Positions 1 to 7,850 of a stretch of 64,000 nt of DNA are shown here, piece after piece. The stretch is from positions 50,914 to 114,913 of the forward strand of contig DASSWB010000098.1 in assembly GCA_035705495.1 (NCBI GenBank), written 5' to 3'. The position numbers and the translations under genes were made by a program. This stretch comes from DASSWB01 sp035705495 (lineage in GTDB: Bacteria > Bacteroidota > Bacteroidia > Flavobacteriales > Flavobacteriaceae). Position 1 is the first letter of the stretch. Every line of letters starts with the position of its first letter. The notes beneath the pieces were generated by a model, which saw only the letters and a program-made list of their open reading frames with translations, was not told the origin of the DNA and ran no database searches.

Positions 1-1448
1 CTTGGGTACGTTGTATTCGCCAACATTCCGTGCAGGGCGTGACCAAATTCGTGGAAAAGTGTTGTTACTTCGTTAAATGTAAGCAATGAAGGTTCATCCT
101 CGGTGGGTTTGGTGAAATTACAAACGATGGAAATATGCGGACGCTCATTTTGCCCGTTTTTTCTGAACTGAGATTTGTACACAGTCATCCACGCGCCGTC
201 TCGTTTTCCAGGTCTCGGATGGAAGTCGGCGTAAAAAAGCGCGATATCATTTCCTGCGGAATCGGTTACATTATAAGTTTTTACATCTGGATGGTATTTT
301 TCAACATCAGAAATCTCTTCAAAATGTAGATCGTACAACTTATTGGCCACCATAAAAACGCCATCAATTACGTTTTTCAATTCGAAATAAGGTTTTAACT
401 GCTCGTCGTCCAGGTCAAAAAGTTTTTGTTTTAGTTTTTCGGCATAATAAGCCGAGTCCCATTTTTGAAGTTGTTCAATTCCGTCAAGCTCATGTGCGAA
501 TTTTTGCAATTCAGAAAATTCATGGTCGGCTGCAGGTTTTGCTTTGGATAGAAGTTCGTCAAGAAAAGCATTCACCGTTTCGGGCGATTTTGCCATTCGC
601 TCTTCCAATACAAATTCAGCATGAGTTGCGTAACCCAATAAATTGGCGCGCTTGTGGCGAAGTTTTGCAATTTCCAACACATTTTGTCGGTTGTCGTTTT
701 CGTCATTGTGAAAAGCCCGCGCACCGAAAGCGATGGCCAATTCTTTTCGCAATTCCCTATTATCGGCATATTTCATGAAAGGAATGTAGCTGGGGTGATC
801 TAAAGTGATGATCCAACCTTCCTTGTTCTTTTCTTTTGCAATAGCTCTTGCTGCATCTTTTGCACCTTTCGGCAAACCAGACAAACCCGTTTCGTTAGTA
901 ATGTGAAGTTCATATTTATTGGTTTCCGCAAGTACATTTTCGCCGAATTTTAAACTTAGGGAAGACAATTTTTTGTCGATTTCCCGGAGTTGTTTTTTTT
1001 CATCTTCGGAAAGATTTGCGCCATTTCGGGAAAACGCTTTGTATCTTTTGTCGAGTAATGTTTTTTGTTCTGTGTTGAGGTTTAAACTTTCTCTTTGCTG
1101 ATAAACATTTTTTACTTTTTGAAAAAGTTGTTCGTTAAGAATGATGTCATTGCTGAATTCCGACAAAACGGGGGAAATTTCCTGAGCGATACGCTGGATT
1201 TCCTCATTGGTTTCAGCCGAATTCAAATTGAAAAAAATACTGGAAATGCGATCCAGTTTCTCACCCGAAAATTCCAAAGCTTCAATGGTATTTTCGAAAG
1301 TTGGTGCTTCATTTGAATTCACGATTTCATCAATTTCTGCTCTTGCCATTTCAATAGCTTTTTCAAAAGCAGGTTTGAAATCGGAATTTTTTATTTTGGA
1401 AAATGGAGCCGTTTTGAACGACTGCAATAATGGATTCTCGGTAGTCAT
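1..1448 (-). CDS. M3 family zinc metallopeptidase (peptidyl-dipeptidase Dcp / oligopeptidase A type), C-terminus cut by window edge
   Basis: The reading frame starts at an ATG at 1448 and stays open to base 1, giving about 482 residues of a family that is normally near 680-700. The zinc motif HEFGH lies at residues 466-470, followed by ALHGML, which is the M3 signature and fits the family position for the motif. The N-terminal part is the long, charged helical region typical of M3 enzymes. These enzymes degrade short peptides, releasing dipeptides (Dcp) or cutting oligopeptides (PrlC/OpdA). No N-terminal signal sequence is seen, so a cytoplasmic location is inferred. The remaining zinc ligand and the substrate-binding His/Tyr lie beyond the window, so Dcp and OpdA cannot be told apart here. 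Confidence 0.9.
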   Translation of the reverse strand, partial: MTTENPLLQSFKTAPFSKIKNSDFKPAFEKAIEMARAEIDEIVNSNEAPTFENTIEALEFSGEKLDRISSIFFNLNSAETNEEIQRIAQEISPVLSEFSNDIILNEQLFQKVKNVYQQRESLNLNTEQKTLLDKRYKAFSRNGANLSEDEKKQLREIDKKLSSLSLKFGENVLAETNKYELHITNETGLSGLPKGAKDAARAIAKEKNKEGWIITLDHPSYIPFMKYADNRELRKELAIAFGARAFHNDENDNRQNVLEIAKLRHKRANLLGYATHAEFVLEERMAKSPETVNAFLDELLSKAKPAADHEFSELQKFAHELDGIEQLQKWDSAYYAEKLKQKLFDLDDEQLKPYFELKNVIDGVFMVANKLYDLHFEEISDVEKYHPDVKTYNVTDSAGNDIALFYADFHPRPGKRDGAWMTVYKSQFRKNGQNERPHISIVCNFTKPTEDEPSLLTFNEVTTLFHEFGHALHGMLANTTYP

Positions 1449-1498
1449 AATTTAATTCTTTATCAAAGCTGATAAAGATACGAAGCTCAATTTTTTTA

Positions 1499-1693
1499 AC
1501 AGGAATTTGTTCCTGAAAATGAAGTTAAAAGTTTCTGTGAAGTTCTAAACTTCGCAGAGCGGGGCAATCTTGATTTCCTTGATTGTTATTGCTTTGCGTT
1601 AGGGATTGAAGTGGAAATCCTTTTTGAGACGCAGGAACAAAAAGATTGTAGCGTAAAGCCCGACCCTGAAGCTTTAGCAATAGGGGAACGCCC
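1499..1693. repeat. Structured intergenic element with three inverted repeats; resembles a dispersed flavobacterial repeat
   Basis: The 275-base gap between two minus-strand genes has no plausible gene but holds clear secondary structure. CAGGAA/TTCCTG lies at 1500-1515 with a 4-base loop. A 10-base stem with one G-T pair lies at 1535-1557 with a 3-base loop. A longer block at about 1596-1693 starts GCGTTAGGGATTGAAG and ends GGGGAACGCCC, and contains a CCTTTTTG/CAAAAAG hairpin. From memory, the last block matches a family of intergenic repeats common in Flavobacterium-like genomes (on the minus strand GGGCGTTCCCC, then GGGTCGGGCTTT). The function is unknown. It lies downstream of the gene at 1725-3212 and could act in 3' end formation. 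Confidence 0.5.
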
Positions 1694-1724
1694 AATTTAA
1701 AAACTGAAAAAGTGAATTCCCTTT

Positions 1725-3212
1725 CTAAAACTCGAACTCTTTAATGGCTTGGGTAGGCGCAATAATATTGTAGTCCTCCCAAATTTTCGGATCGTATTTT
1801 TCGATGATTTCTATTGGCACCTTTCCGCTTTCTTCAAAATGATCAAAATCTTGCTGCGAAATTTTTTCAGTATCAACAAATAGAATCTCATTATCTGTGA
1901 CCTCAATATTCTCGGCCAAGATTTCGAACTTTAATTTGAAACCTTTTTTTCTGTCTGGATGGTTTTCCTTTAATACAAAAGAGCGGTTGAAATAGGTATA
2001 TTTCCTACTATGGGTTTTAATGAATTTTGGTATGTATTTGTTTTGCTCGCTCTTTTGAAAAATAATGGTTCCTGATTTTTCATCTTCATAAAATTTGAAT
2101 CCGAGTAGGAATTTGAGGTTGACATTTTGGGAAGTTTCTCCTTCCATCAATTGGTAATTCATTTTTAAAATAGCAAAAGACTCGGCAGAAATGTAGAGTT
2201 CTCCTTGGTAATCAGCCGATCCTCGGTCTGGATTAAAGGAAATTACATAAACCATTTCACCATTAAATTCGGTTATGTCTTCAATTTTATATGCGTATTT
2301 TTTTATTTCGTTTATAAATTCAAAATTGGATTCTGTGCTAAGTTTGTTGCTCGCCAAAATTCTTTCATATCCCTTTCTCATGTCGTCCGGTTCAACAAGA
2401 AACTCATTTTTTTCATTCTTATCCTGACTCAAATCCAGAGAATCGTCAATGGGAATGATTCCTGTTCTTATTTTGAATGTATGCGGACTTTGCAATTTTT
2501 CAATAATTAAATTGAAAATATTTTCCTGAAATTTTTCTACGGAATTTTCCTTTTCGGTATTGATCAGTCGAGTGTATTTTTGAAGATTTACCTTTACGGA
2601 ATCATCCTTTCCCATACCAACTTCGGCCAAGAAATCGTTGAAATAGGTGTAGCCAGCTCCAGATGATTTCTCAGAAAGACTATCGATGGATTTATTGAAT
2701 GCTTTTTGGGTTTTCTTCGGAATAAAGTCTGCTTTTTTTATCTCAAACCCATAATCCTGCGGATTTGTATATGTTTTTGATCTTCTGAAAATAATAAATT
2801 TCTGAAAATCATATTCGTAATTCTCTGCGAACCTTTCATTTACCTTTTCCATGATTTCCACTGGATCCAAATCACGATCTATAATGTAAACATTGTCTAG
2901 TTCATTGAGACTTTCCTTTAAATAAACCGTTTCGGAATTGAAATCTTTGATGGCGATTTGGTGTTTCTCATATCCCATACTTGAAAACGACAGGCTATCA
3001 CTTTCATTAAAACCCGAAATATTGATTTGAAATTCGCCTTCATCATTTGTGATCACCCCATAATTTTCTCCAATGCTAACGGTGGCGTAAGGGATGGTTT
3101 TCTCGGTTTTTTCATCTTTTAAAATTCCCGAGACTGTTTGGGAAAAGCCGTAAAAGCTGATGAACAAAAAGAAAAATGAGGTACACCTAAGTTTAAATTT
3201 TGATACTTTCAT
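1725..3212 (-). CDS. Exported protein with carboxypeptidase-regulatory-like (CarboxypepD_reg) domain
   Basis: The start was set at the ATG at 3212 because the protein then begins MKVSKFKL and continues into a hydrophobic segment ending YGFSQ, a good signal peptide. A longer frame from 3269 would overlap purE and add a non-signal leader. The mature protein opens with an Ig-like regulatory domain (TVSGILKDEKTEKTIPYATV..., about residues 25-105), common in Bacteroidota surface proteins. A 390-residue region without recognisable catalytic motifs follows. It sits 28 bases after purE on the same strand and may be cotranscribed with purK-purE, although no metabolic link is apparent. An outer-membrane or periplasmic location is inferred. 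The function is unknown. Confidence 0.7.
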   Translation of the reverse strand: MKVSKFKLRCTSFFFLFISFYGFSQTVSGILKDEKTEKTIPYATVSIGENYGVITNDEGEFQINISGFNESDSLSFSSMGYEKHQIAIKDFNSETVYLKESLNELDNVYIIDRDLDPVEIMEKVNERFAENYEYDFQKFIIFRRSKTYTNPQDYGFEIKKADFIPKKTQKAFNKSIDSLSEKSSGAGYTYFNDFLAEVGMGKDDSVKVNLQKYTRLINTEKENSVEKFQENIFNLIIEKLQSPHTFKIRTGIIPIDDSLDLSQDKNEKNEFLVEPDDMRKGYERILASNKLSTESNFEFINEIKKYAYKIEDITEFNGEMVYVISFNPDRGSADYQGELYISAESFAILKMNYQLMEGETSQNVNLKFLLGFKFYEDEKSGTIIFQKSEQNKYIPKFIKTHSRKYTYFNRSFVLKENHPDRKKGFKLKFEILAENIEVTDNEILFVDTEKISQQDFDHFEESGKVPIEIIEKYDPKIWEDYNIIAPTQAIKEFEF

Positions 3213-3240
3213 TTGGTTGGAGTTGGTGAGAAAATATACG

Positions 3241-3726
3241 CTATTTATTGAGGCTTTTTGCCCCTTCAATCACTTTTTGTTTTAGGCTTTCTTTATAATC
3301 CAGAATGGTTTTCATGATTTTTTCATTGGATGCACCTATGATTTGCGCCGCCAAAATACCGGCATTTTTTGCGCCATTCAAGGCAACTGTGGCAACAGGA
3401 ACGCCGCCGGGCATTTGCAAGATGGAAAGTACGGAATCCCAGCCATCAATTGAATTGCTTGATTTTACCGGAACGCCAATTACTGGAAGCGGTGAAAGAG
3501 AGGCAATCATTCCAGGTAAATGCGCTGCTCCACCAGCACCGGCAATAATCACTTTAATGCCTCTGGTGTGAGCATTTTTTCCGTAATCGAAAAGTTTATC
3601 GGGCGTACGGTGCGCCGAAACAATATCGATTTCGGTTTCGATGTCGAAACTTTTTAAAATGTCAATGGCTTCTTGCATGACCGGCAAATCGCTGGTGCTG
3701 CCCATGATGATTCCTACTTTGCTCAT
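3241..3726 (-). CDS. purE: 5-(carboxyamino)imidazole ribonucleotide mutase PurE
   Basis: This 161-residue protein has the full class I PurE pattern: an N-terminal IMGSTSDLPVM nucleotide-binding loop (about residues 7-17), SAHRTPD (about 38-44) with the catalytic histidine, and the glycine-rich AGAGGAAHLPGM loop (about 63-74). It converts N5-CAIR to CAIR in de novo purine synthesis. The gene lies 19 bases downstream of purK, which makes N5-CAIR, so the two consecutive steps are cotranscribed. Its length is normal for class I PurE, and the presence of PurK supports the two-step bacterial route rather than a direct AIR carboxylase. Confidence 0.96.
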   Translation of the reverse strand: MSKVGIIMGSTSDLPVMQEAIDILKSFDIETEIDIVSAHRTPDKLFDYGKNAHTRGIKVIIAGAGGAAHLPGMIASLSPLPVIGVPVKSSNSIDGWDSVLSILQMPGGVPVATVALNGAKNAGILAAQIIGASNEKIMKTILDYKESLKQKVIEGAKSLNK

Positions 3727-3745
3727 TTTTTCTAAATTTAAAAAT

Positions 3746-4900
3746 TTACTGACTGATAACCTTTATCGTATTTTTTACCTGTTCGGCAATTTTTCTGGCT
3801 TCAGCCAAATCTTTATTTACAATGGTGACATGTCCCATTTTTCTGAAAGGTCTTGTTTGCTTTTTTCCGTATATGTGCGGAGTAACACCATCCATGCTCA
3901 AGATATCTTCGATTTTCTGGTATTTGACTGCGCCTGTGTGGTTTTCCGCGCCCACTAAATTCACCATTACGGCTCCGACTTTACTATCGGTTATTCCGAG
4001 GGGCAAATTCAAAATCGCGCGAATTTGCTGTTCAAACTGGTTGGTGTAACTGGCTTCAATACTGTAGTGTCCGCTGTTGTGCGGTCTTGGCGCCACTTCA
4101 TTGACCAGTATTTCATCGTCTTCGGTTTGAAACATTTCCACTGCTAATAATCCGACATGTTCAAAAGCATTGGAAACTTTTTCGGCCAATTTTCTCGCTT
4201 TTTCGGCTACTTTTTCATCGATTCTCGCTGGGCAAATTACGTATTCCACTTGGTTGGCTTCGGAATGAAATTCCATTTCCACGACGGGATAAGTTTTAAT
4301 TTCGCCGCTTGGATTTCTGGCAACAATAACGGCGAGTTCATTTTTGAAAGGAATCATTTCTTCGGCAATGCAGGCGGAATTTTCCAGTTTTGAAAAATCG
4401 GCTTCGTTTTTAATGACTGAAACTCCTTTTCCGTCGTAGCCGCCTGTTGCACTTTTCCAAACGAAGGGAAATTTAATTTTTCCGGATGTTATGGCTTGAT
4501 TTAATGATTCGGAAGAACCGAAAGTTTCAAATTTTGCCGTTGGAATGTTTTTTTCGATGTAAAATTGCTTCTGTACTGCTTTGTTTTGGATTTTTTTCAG
4601 TGTTTTTGAAGATGGGAAAACGGTTTTTCCCATGGATTCCAATTTTTCAAGCGCATCAACATTTACATTTTCAATTTCAAAAGTCAGGACATCAACTTTT
4701 TTTCCGAAGTTAAAAACCGTATCGAAATCGGTTAAATCCCCTTTCTCAAAATAATCACATGCAATTTTTGAAGGTGCTTCATCACTCGGATCCAAAACAT
4801 GGGTTTGAATATCAAATTTTCTGGTTTCGTAAAGCATCATCTTGCCCAACTGTCCGCCACCAAGGATGCCGAGTTTAAAATCTGAGGAAAAATAGTTCAT
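3746..4900 (-). CDS. purK: 5-(carboxyamino)imidazole ribonucleotide synthase PurK
   Basis: This is a 384-residue ATP-grasp protein. The pre-ATP-grasp domain starts with LGILGGGQLGKMM (about residues 10-22). The central lid shows a KSATGGYDGKGV loop. The metal-binding part near residue 265 reads NEVAPRPHNSGHYSIEA, which is specific for PurK. It carboxylates AIR with ATP and bicarbonate to give N5-CAIR, which PurE then uses. The gene is first in the purK-purE unit. An inverted repeat and a possible -7 box lie just upstream at 4919-4943. Confidence 0.96.
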   Translation of the reverse strand: MNYFSSDFKLGILGGGQLGKMMLYETRKFDIQTHVLDPSDEAPSKIACDYFEKGDLTDFDTVFNFGKKVDVLTFEIENVNVDALEKLESMGKTVFPSSKTLKKIQNKAVQKQFYIEKNIPTAKFETFGSSESLNQAITSGKIKFPFVWKSATGGYDGKGVSVIKNEADFSKLENSACIAEEMIPFKNELAVIVARNPSGEIKTYPVVEMEFHSEANQVEYVICPARIDEKVAEKARKLAEKVSNAFEHVGLLAVEMFQTEDDEILVNEVAPRPHNSGHYSIEASYTNQFEQQIRAILNLPLGITDSKVGAVMVNLVGAENHTGAVKYQKIEDILSMDGVTPHIYGKKQTRPFRKMGHVTIVNKDLAEARKIAEQVKNTIKVISQ

Positions 4901-4918
4901 GAATTCAATGTGAATTTG

Positions 4919-4943
4919 AAATGATTTTCAAAAATAATCATTT
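4919..4943 (-). promoter_or_regulatory. Possible purK promoter -7 box inside an inverted repeat
   Basis: On the minus strand TATTTTTG (4936-4929) fits the Bacteroidota -7 consensus TAnnTTTG and lies about 28 bases before the purK start. It is flanked by 8-base inverted arms, AAATGATT at 4919-4926 and AATCATTT at 4936-4943. Such an arrangement could be an operator. No -33 TTTG is seen at 19-21 bases, and the AT-rich context makes chance matches likely. Confidence 0.3.
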
Positions 4944-5048
4944 TAACAGGAATAGGAAGAAATAGTTGATGCGAGCTATTGGAAATTTCAAAATAATGGC
5001 ATCAACGTTAAAATTATGTTATATTTACTTTTCCCAACTACAAATTTC

Positions 5049-6137
5049 ATGAAATACTTTTCCGCAAAATCTTTACTTTTTTCCATTCTTATTTTTACGG
5101 TTATATCCTGCTCTTCAGATGATTCTTATATTCCAATTGCAGATGATTCTGTTGATATTTCACCCGTAATTCTGGATTTGGAAACCGTTCCTTACCCTCA
5201 ACTTTCTGATTATAATTTCTTTGAAGGTGCCATAAAAAACATGGACCCGGTTTTTGGGGTTTTGCCATACGAATTGGGAACCTCACTTTTTACCGATTAC
5301 GCAAAAAAGAAAAGGTTTTTATGGATGCCGGAAAATTCGAGTGCCGAGTTTGATGGTAGTGAAAATATCCTGGATTTTCCAACGGGTACGGTACTGATCA
5401 AAAGTTTCTATTACGAAAATGTGCTACCGGCGCATGAATCAAAAATAATCGAAACGCGATTAATGATCAAAAAGGAAACAGAATGGATTTTTGCGAATTA
5501 TGTTTGGAACGAACAACAAGACGCTGCTGTTTTGGATATGAGCGGACAGAATATCCCGATTTCATGGAATGAGAATGGTGAAACGCGCAATGTGAATTAT
5601 AGAATTCCTTCCGCAGCTGAATGCATGGTATGTCACAAAAAAAATGATGTCGCATATCCAATTGGACCGAAGCCGCAAAATTTAAATATTGAATTTTCGT
5701 ACGACGATGTGGAGCAAAATCAGTTGCAGAAATTAATTGATGCAGGATATTTGACAAACTTTCCTGAAAATCTTGAAGAAACAATAAAATGGGACGATGC
5801 GTCTGCAGATTATGAAAGTCGGGCGCGAGCGTATCTCGACATTAATTGTGCTCATTGTCATAGTACAGGTGGACATTGTGATTATGTAGCGATAAGGCTG
5901 AATCTGGATGAACTGGATTTGTATAACGTAGGAGTTTGCATGGAGCCTATCTCGCATTTTGATGGCGGCCCCTTTGTTATCAATGCTGGAAATGCTGATG
6001 CTTCAGAAATGTATTTAAGGATGAGTACGAATGCTCCCGACGCGATGATGCCAATAATGGGACGATCTGTGGTGCATGAAGAAGGCGTTCAGCTTATAAA
6101 AAATTGGATTAATGCAATGGAATCAAATTGTGAATAA
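5049..6137 (+). CDS. Diheme c-type cytochrome lipoprotein, SO2930-like family
   Basis: The start at 5049 gives a lipoprotein signal: MKYFSAKSLLF, a hydrophobic stretch, then VISC with the lipid-bearing cysteine and an acidic SSDDS tail. The 362-residue protein has two heme c motifs, CMVCH (about residue 192) and CAHCH (about 267), and Met-rich segments near the C-terminus (MMPIMG) that could supply an axial ligand. The middle region (LPYELGTSLFTDYA, YVWNEEQ-like, IETRL) matches, from memory, the family named after Shewanella SO2930. An electron-transfer role in the cell envelope is inferred; the partner is unknown. It is followed after 24 bases by a T9SS-exported FG-GAP protein and probably shares its transcript. 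The pair interrupts a block of purine genes. Confidence 0.8.
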   Translation: MKYFSAKSLLFSILIFTVISCSSDDSYIPIADDSVDISPVILDLETVPYPQLSDYNFFEGAIKNMDPVFGVLPYELGTSLFTDYAKKKRFLWMPENSSAEFDGSENILDFPTGTVLIKSFYYENVLPAHESKIIETRLMIKKETEWIFANYVWNEQQDAAVLDMSGQNIPISWNENGETRNVNYRIPSAAECMVCHKKNDVAYPIGPKPQNLNIEFSYDDVEQNQLQKLIDAGYLTNFPENLEETIKWDDASADYESRARAYLDINCAHCHSTGGHCDYVAIRLNLDELDLYNVGVCMEPISHFDGGPFVINAGNADASEMYLRMSTNAPDAMMPIMGRSVVHEEGVQLIKNWINAMESNCE

Positions 6138-6161
6138 TAAAAACCCCAAAAAATTTTTAAT

Positions 6162-7772
6162 ATGAAAAAAATCTACCTTTTTGTTTTAATTTTCCAAATA
6201 GGATTTGGTTTGTCTGCGCAAAATGTTTCGTTTACCTATGAATCGCTGAATGGGATTAGTGTAGCTTCTTCTGCATGTGCTGTTGATATGAATGGAGATT
6301 TTATAGATGATGTTTTAACCGTTCAAGGAACCACTATCACGGTTTACGATATGTCGGGATCTTTAACTGCCACCAACGAAGTCTTTTCTATTTCGGGAAT
6401 GTGGAATGCGCCTGGATGGAGTATTGCGGCAGGGGATTACAATGATGATGGTTATAATGATTTGTTATTTGGAGACAGCAGCAGTGCTTCTTTCATAAAA
6501 TCTGATGGAGATGGTTATACTTTTGTTTCTTTTCCTGAATACATCTTTTCGCAACGGACCAATTTTGTGGACATAGATAATGACGGAAATTTAGATGCTT
6601 TTGCCTGTCATGATGTAGATCAAAGCCACTCCTACAAAAACGACGGATCTGGAAATATGGTTTTGGATCTCAATTTTTTTCCCACCTTGGATGTGGGCGG
6701 GAATTACGCTTCAATTTGGACCGATTATAACAACGATGGTTTGGTTGACATGTATTTGAGTAAATGTCGCGGTGGTGCTCCGGAGGGCGATCCGCAGCGA
6801 ATAAATCTGCTTTATAAAAATAATGGGGACGGTACTTTTACCGAATCCGGTGAAGCAGCAAATATGAATGACGGCGATCAAAGTTGGTCAACCGCTTTTG
6901 CCGATTTTGATAATGACGGGGATATGGATGCTTTTATTTCAAATATTTCCGGGACCAATAAATTTATGTTGAACAACGGAAACGGAACTTTTACGAACAT
7001 TACGGGTTCTACAGGTATCAATGCCAATGATGTGGGTTCGTGGGAGGTGCAGGCGGCGGATTTCAACAATGATGGTTTTGTGGATATTTTCAGTCAGATG
7101 GATTATCAATTGTATCTGAATAATGGTGACCTCACATTTACAGGACAAACCTTGTCATCAGGGGAGGGTGGAATCGGTGATTTCAATAATGATGGTTTCT
7201 TGGATTTTACTTCTACGAACGGAGTTTATTTTAACACTGGAAACGACAATAACTGGATTAAAATCACGGTTGAAGGAGTGGAAAGTAACCGGAATGGAAT
7301 TGGTGCCCGAATAGAATTGCATGGGGAATGGGGAACACAAATTCGGGAAATAAGAAGTGGTGAAGGTTTTAGTCATATGAATTCATTGAACACCTATTTT
7401 GGAATTGGTACGTCTACCGAAATTGACCAATTGGTGGTTAATTGGCCATCAGGTAATGTTGATATCGTAAATAATCCTCAAATAAATGAAACCACTCATG
7501 TGGTAGAAGGTGCATCTCTTGGAATAACCAATATTGATTTTTCCGATATTGAAGTTTTTCCCAATCCTGCGGAAAAGATACTAACGCTCTTACCAACTGA
7601 TGGAACCATTTACGAATCTGCAATTATTTACAATATTAACGGGAAATTGGTTGCCTATTCAAAATTACCGGGCAAAGAAATTGATGTATCAGCACTTTCT
7701 TCGGGAACTTACATCCTTTTGGTGCAAGATACTGAAGGTAAATATTTACGCACCAAATTCATAAAAAAATAA
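6162..7772 (+). CDS. Secreted CRTAC1-like FG-GAP/VCBS repeat protein with ASPIC/UnbV domain and T9SS type A sorting domain
   Basis: This 536-residue protein has a signal peptide ending GLSAQ. Seven FG-GAP-type blades follow, each with a calcium-binding DxDxDGxxD-like loop (for example DYNDDGYND, DIDNDGNLD, DFDNDGDMD, DFNNDGFVD). An ASPIC/UnbV segment (NRNGIGARIEL, REIRSGEGFSHMNS, VNWPSG) spans roughly residues 365-435. The last 75 residues (FPNPAEKILTL to YLRTKFIKK) are a type A T9SS C-terminal signal, so the protein is exported across the outer membrane and probably attached to the surface. A beta-propeller fold is expected from the blades. The function is unknown, and the pairing with the upstream cytochrome suggests a joint envelope role. 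Confidence 0.82.
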   Translation: MKKIYLFVLIFQIGFGLSAQNVSFTYESLNGISVASSACAVDMNGDFIDDVLTVQGTTITVYDMSGSLTATNEVFSISGMWNAPGWSIAAGDYNDDGYNDLLFGDSSSASFIKSDGDGYTFVSFPEYIFSQRTNFVDIDNDGNLDAFACHDVDQSHSYKNDGSGNMVLDLNFFPTLDVGGNYASIWTDYNNDGLVDMYLSKCRGGAPEGDPQRINLLYKNNGDGTFTESGEAANMNDGDQSWSTAFADFDNDGDMDAFISNISGTNKFMLNNGNGTFTNITGSTGINANDVGSWEVQAADFNNDGFVDIFSQMDYQLYLNNGDLTFTGQTLSSGEGGIGDFNNDGFLDFTSTNGVYFNTGNDNNWIKITVEGVESNRNGIGARIELHGEWGTQIREIRSGEGFSHMNSLNTYFGIGTSTEIDQLVVNWPSGNVDIVNNPQINETTHVVEGASLGITNIDFSDIEVFPNPAEKILTLLPTDGTIYESAIIYNINGKLVAYSKLPGKEIDVSALSSGTYILLVQDTEGKYLRTKFIKK

Positions 7773-7820
7773 GCTGCTTTTTAGCGTTGGAAAAGTACGG
7801 CAAGTCCAAATACTAATTCA

Positions 7821-7828
7821 TATCTTTG
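7821..7828 (+). promoter_or_regulatory. Possible -7 promoter box for the hpt-adk fusion gene
   Basis: TATCTTTG fits the Bacteroidota TAnnTTTG -7 box and lies 22 bases before the start codon. No matching -33 TTTG is present at 19-21 bases upstream, so the call rests on one half-site and its position. Confidence 0.4.
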
Positions 7829-7850
7829 TGCCCTTTAAAAAGCACCTTTC

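Noticed and set aside
3213..3269. Longer N-terminus for the CarboxypepD-domain protein
   Set aside because: It would overlap purE and place a hydrophilic stretch before a perfect signal peptide starting at 3212.
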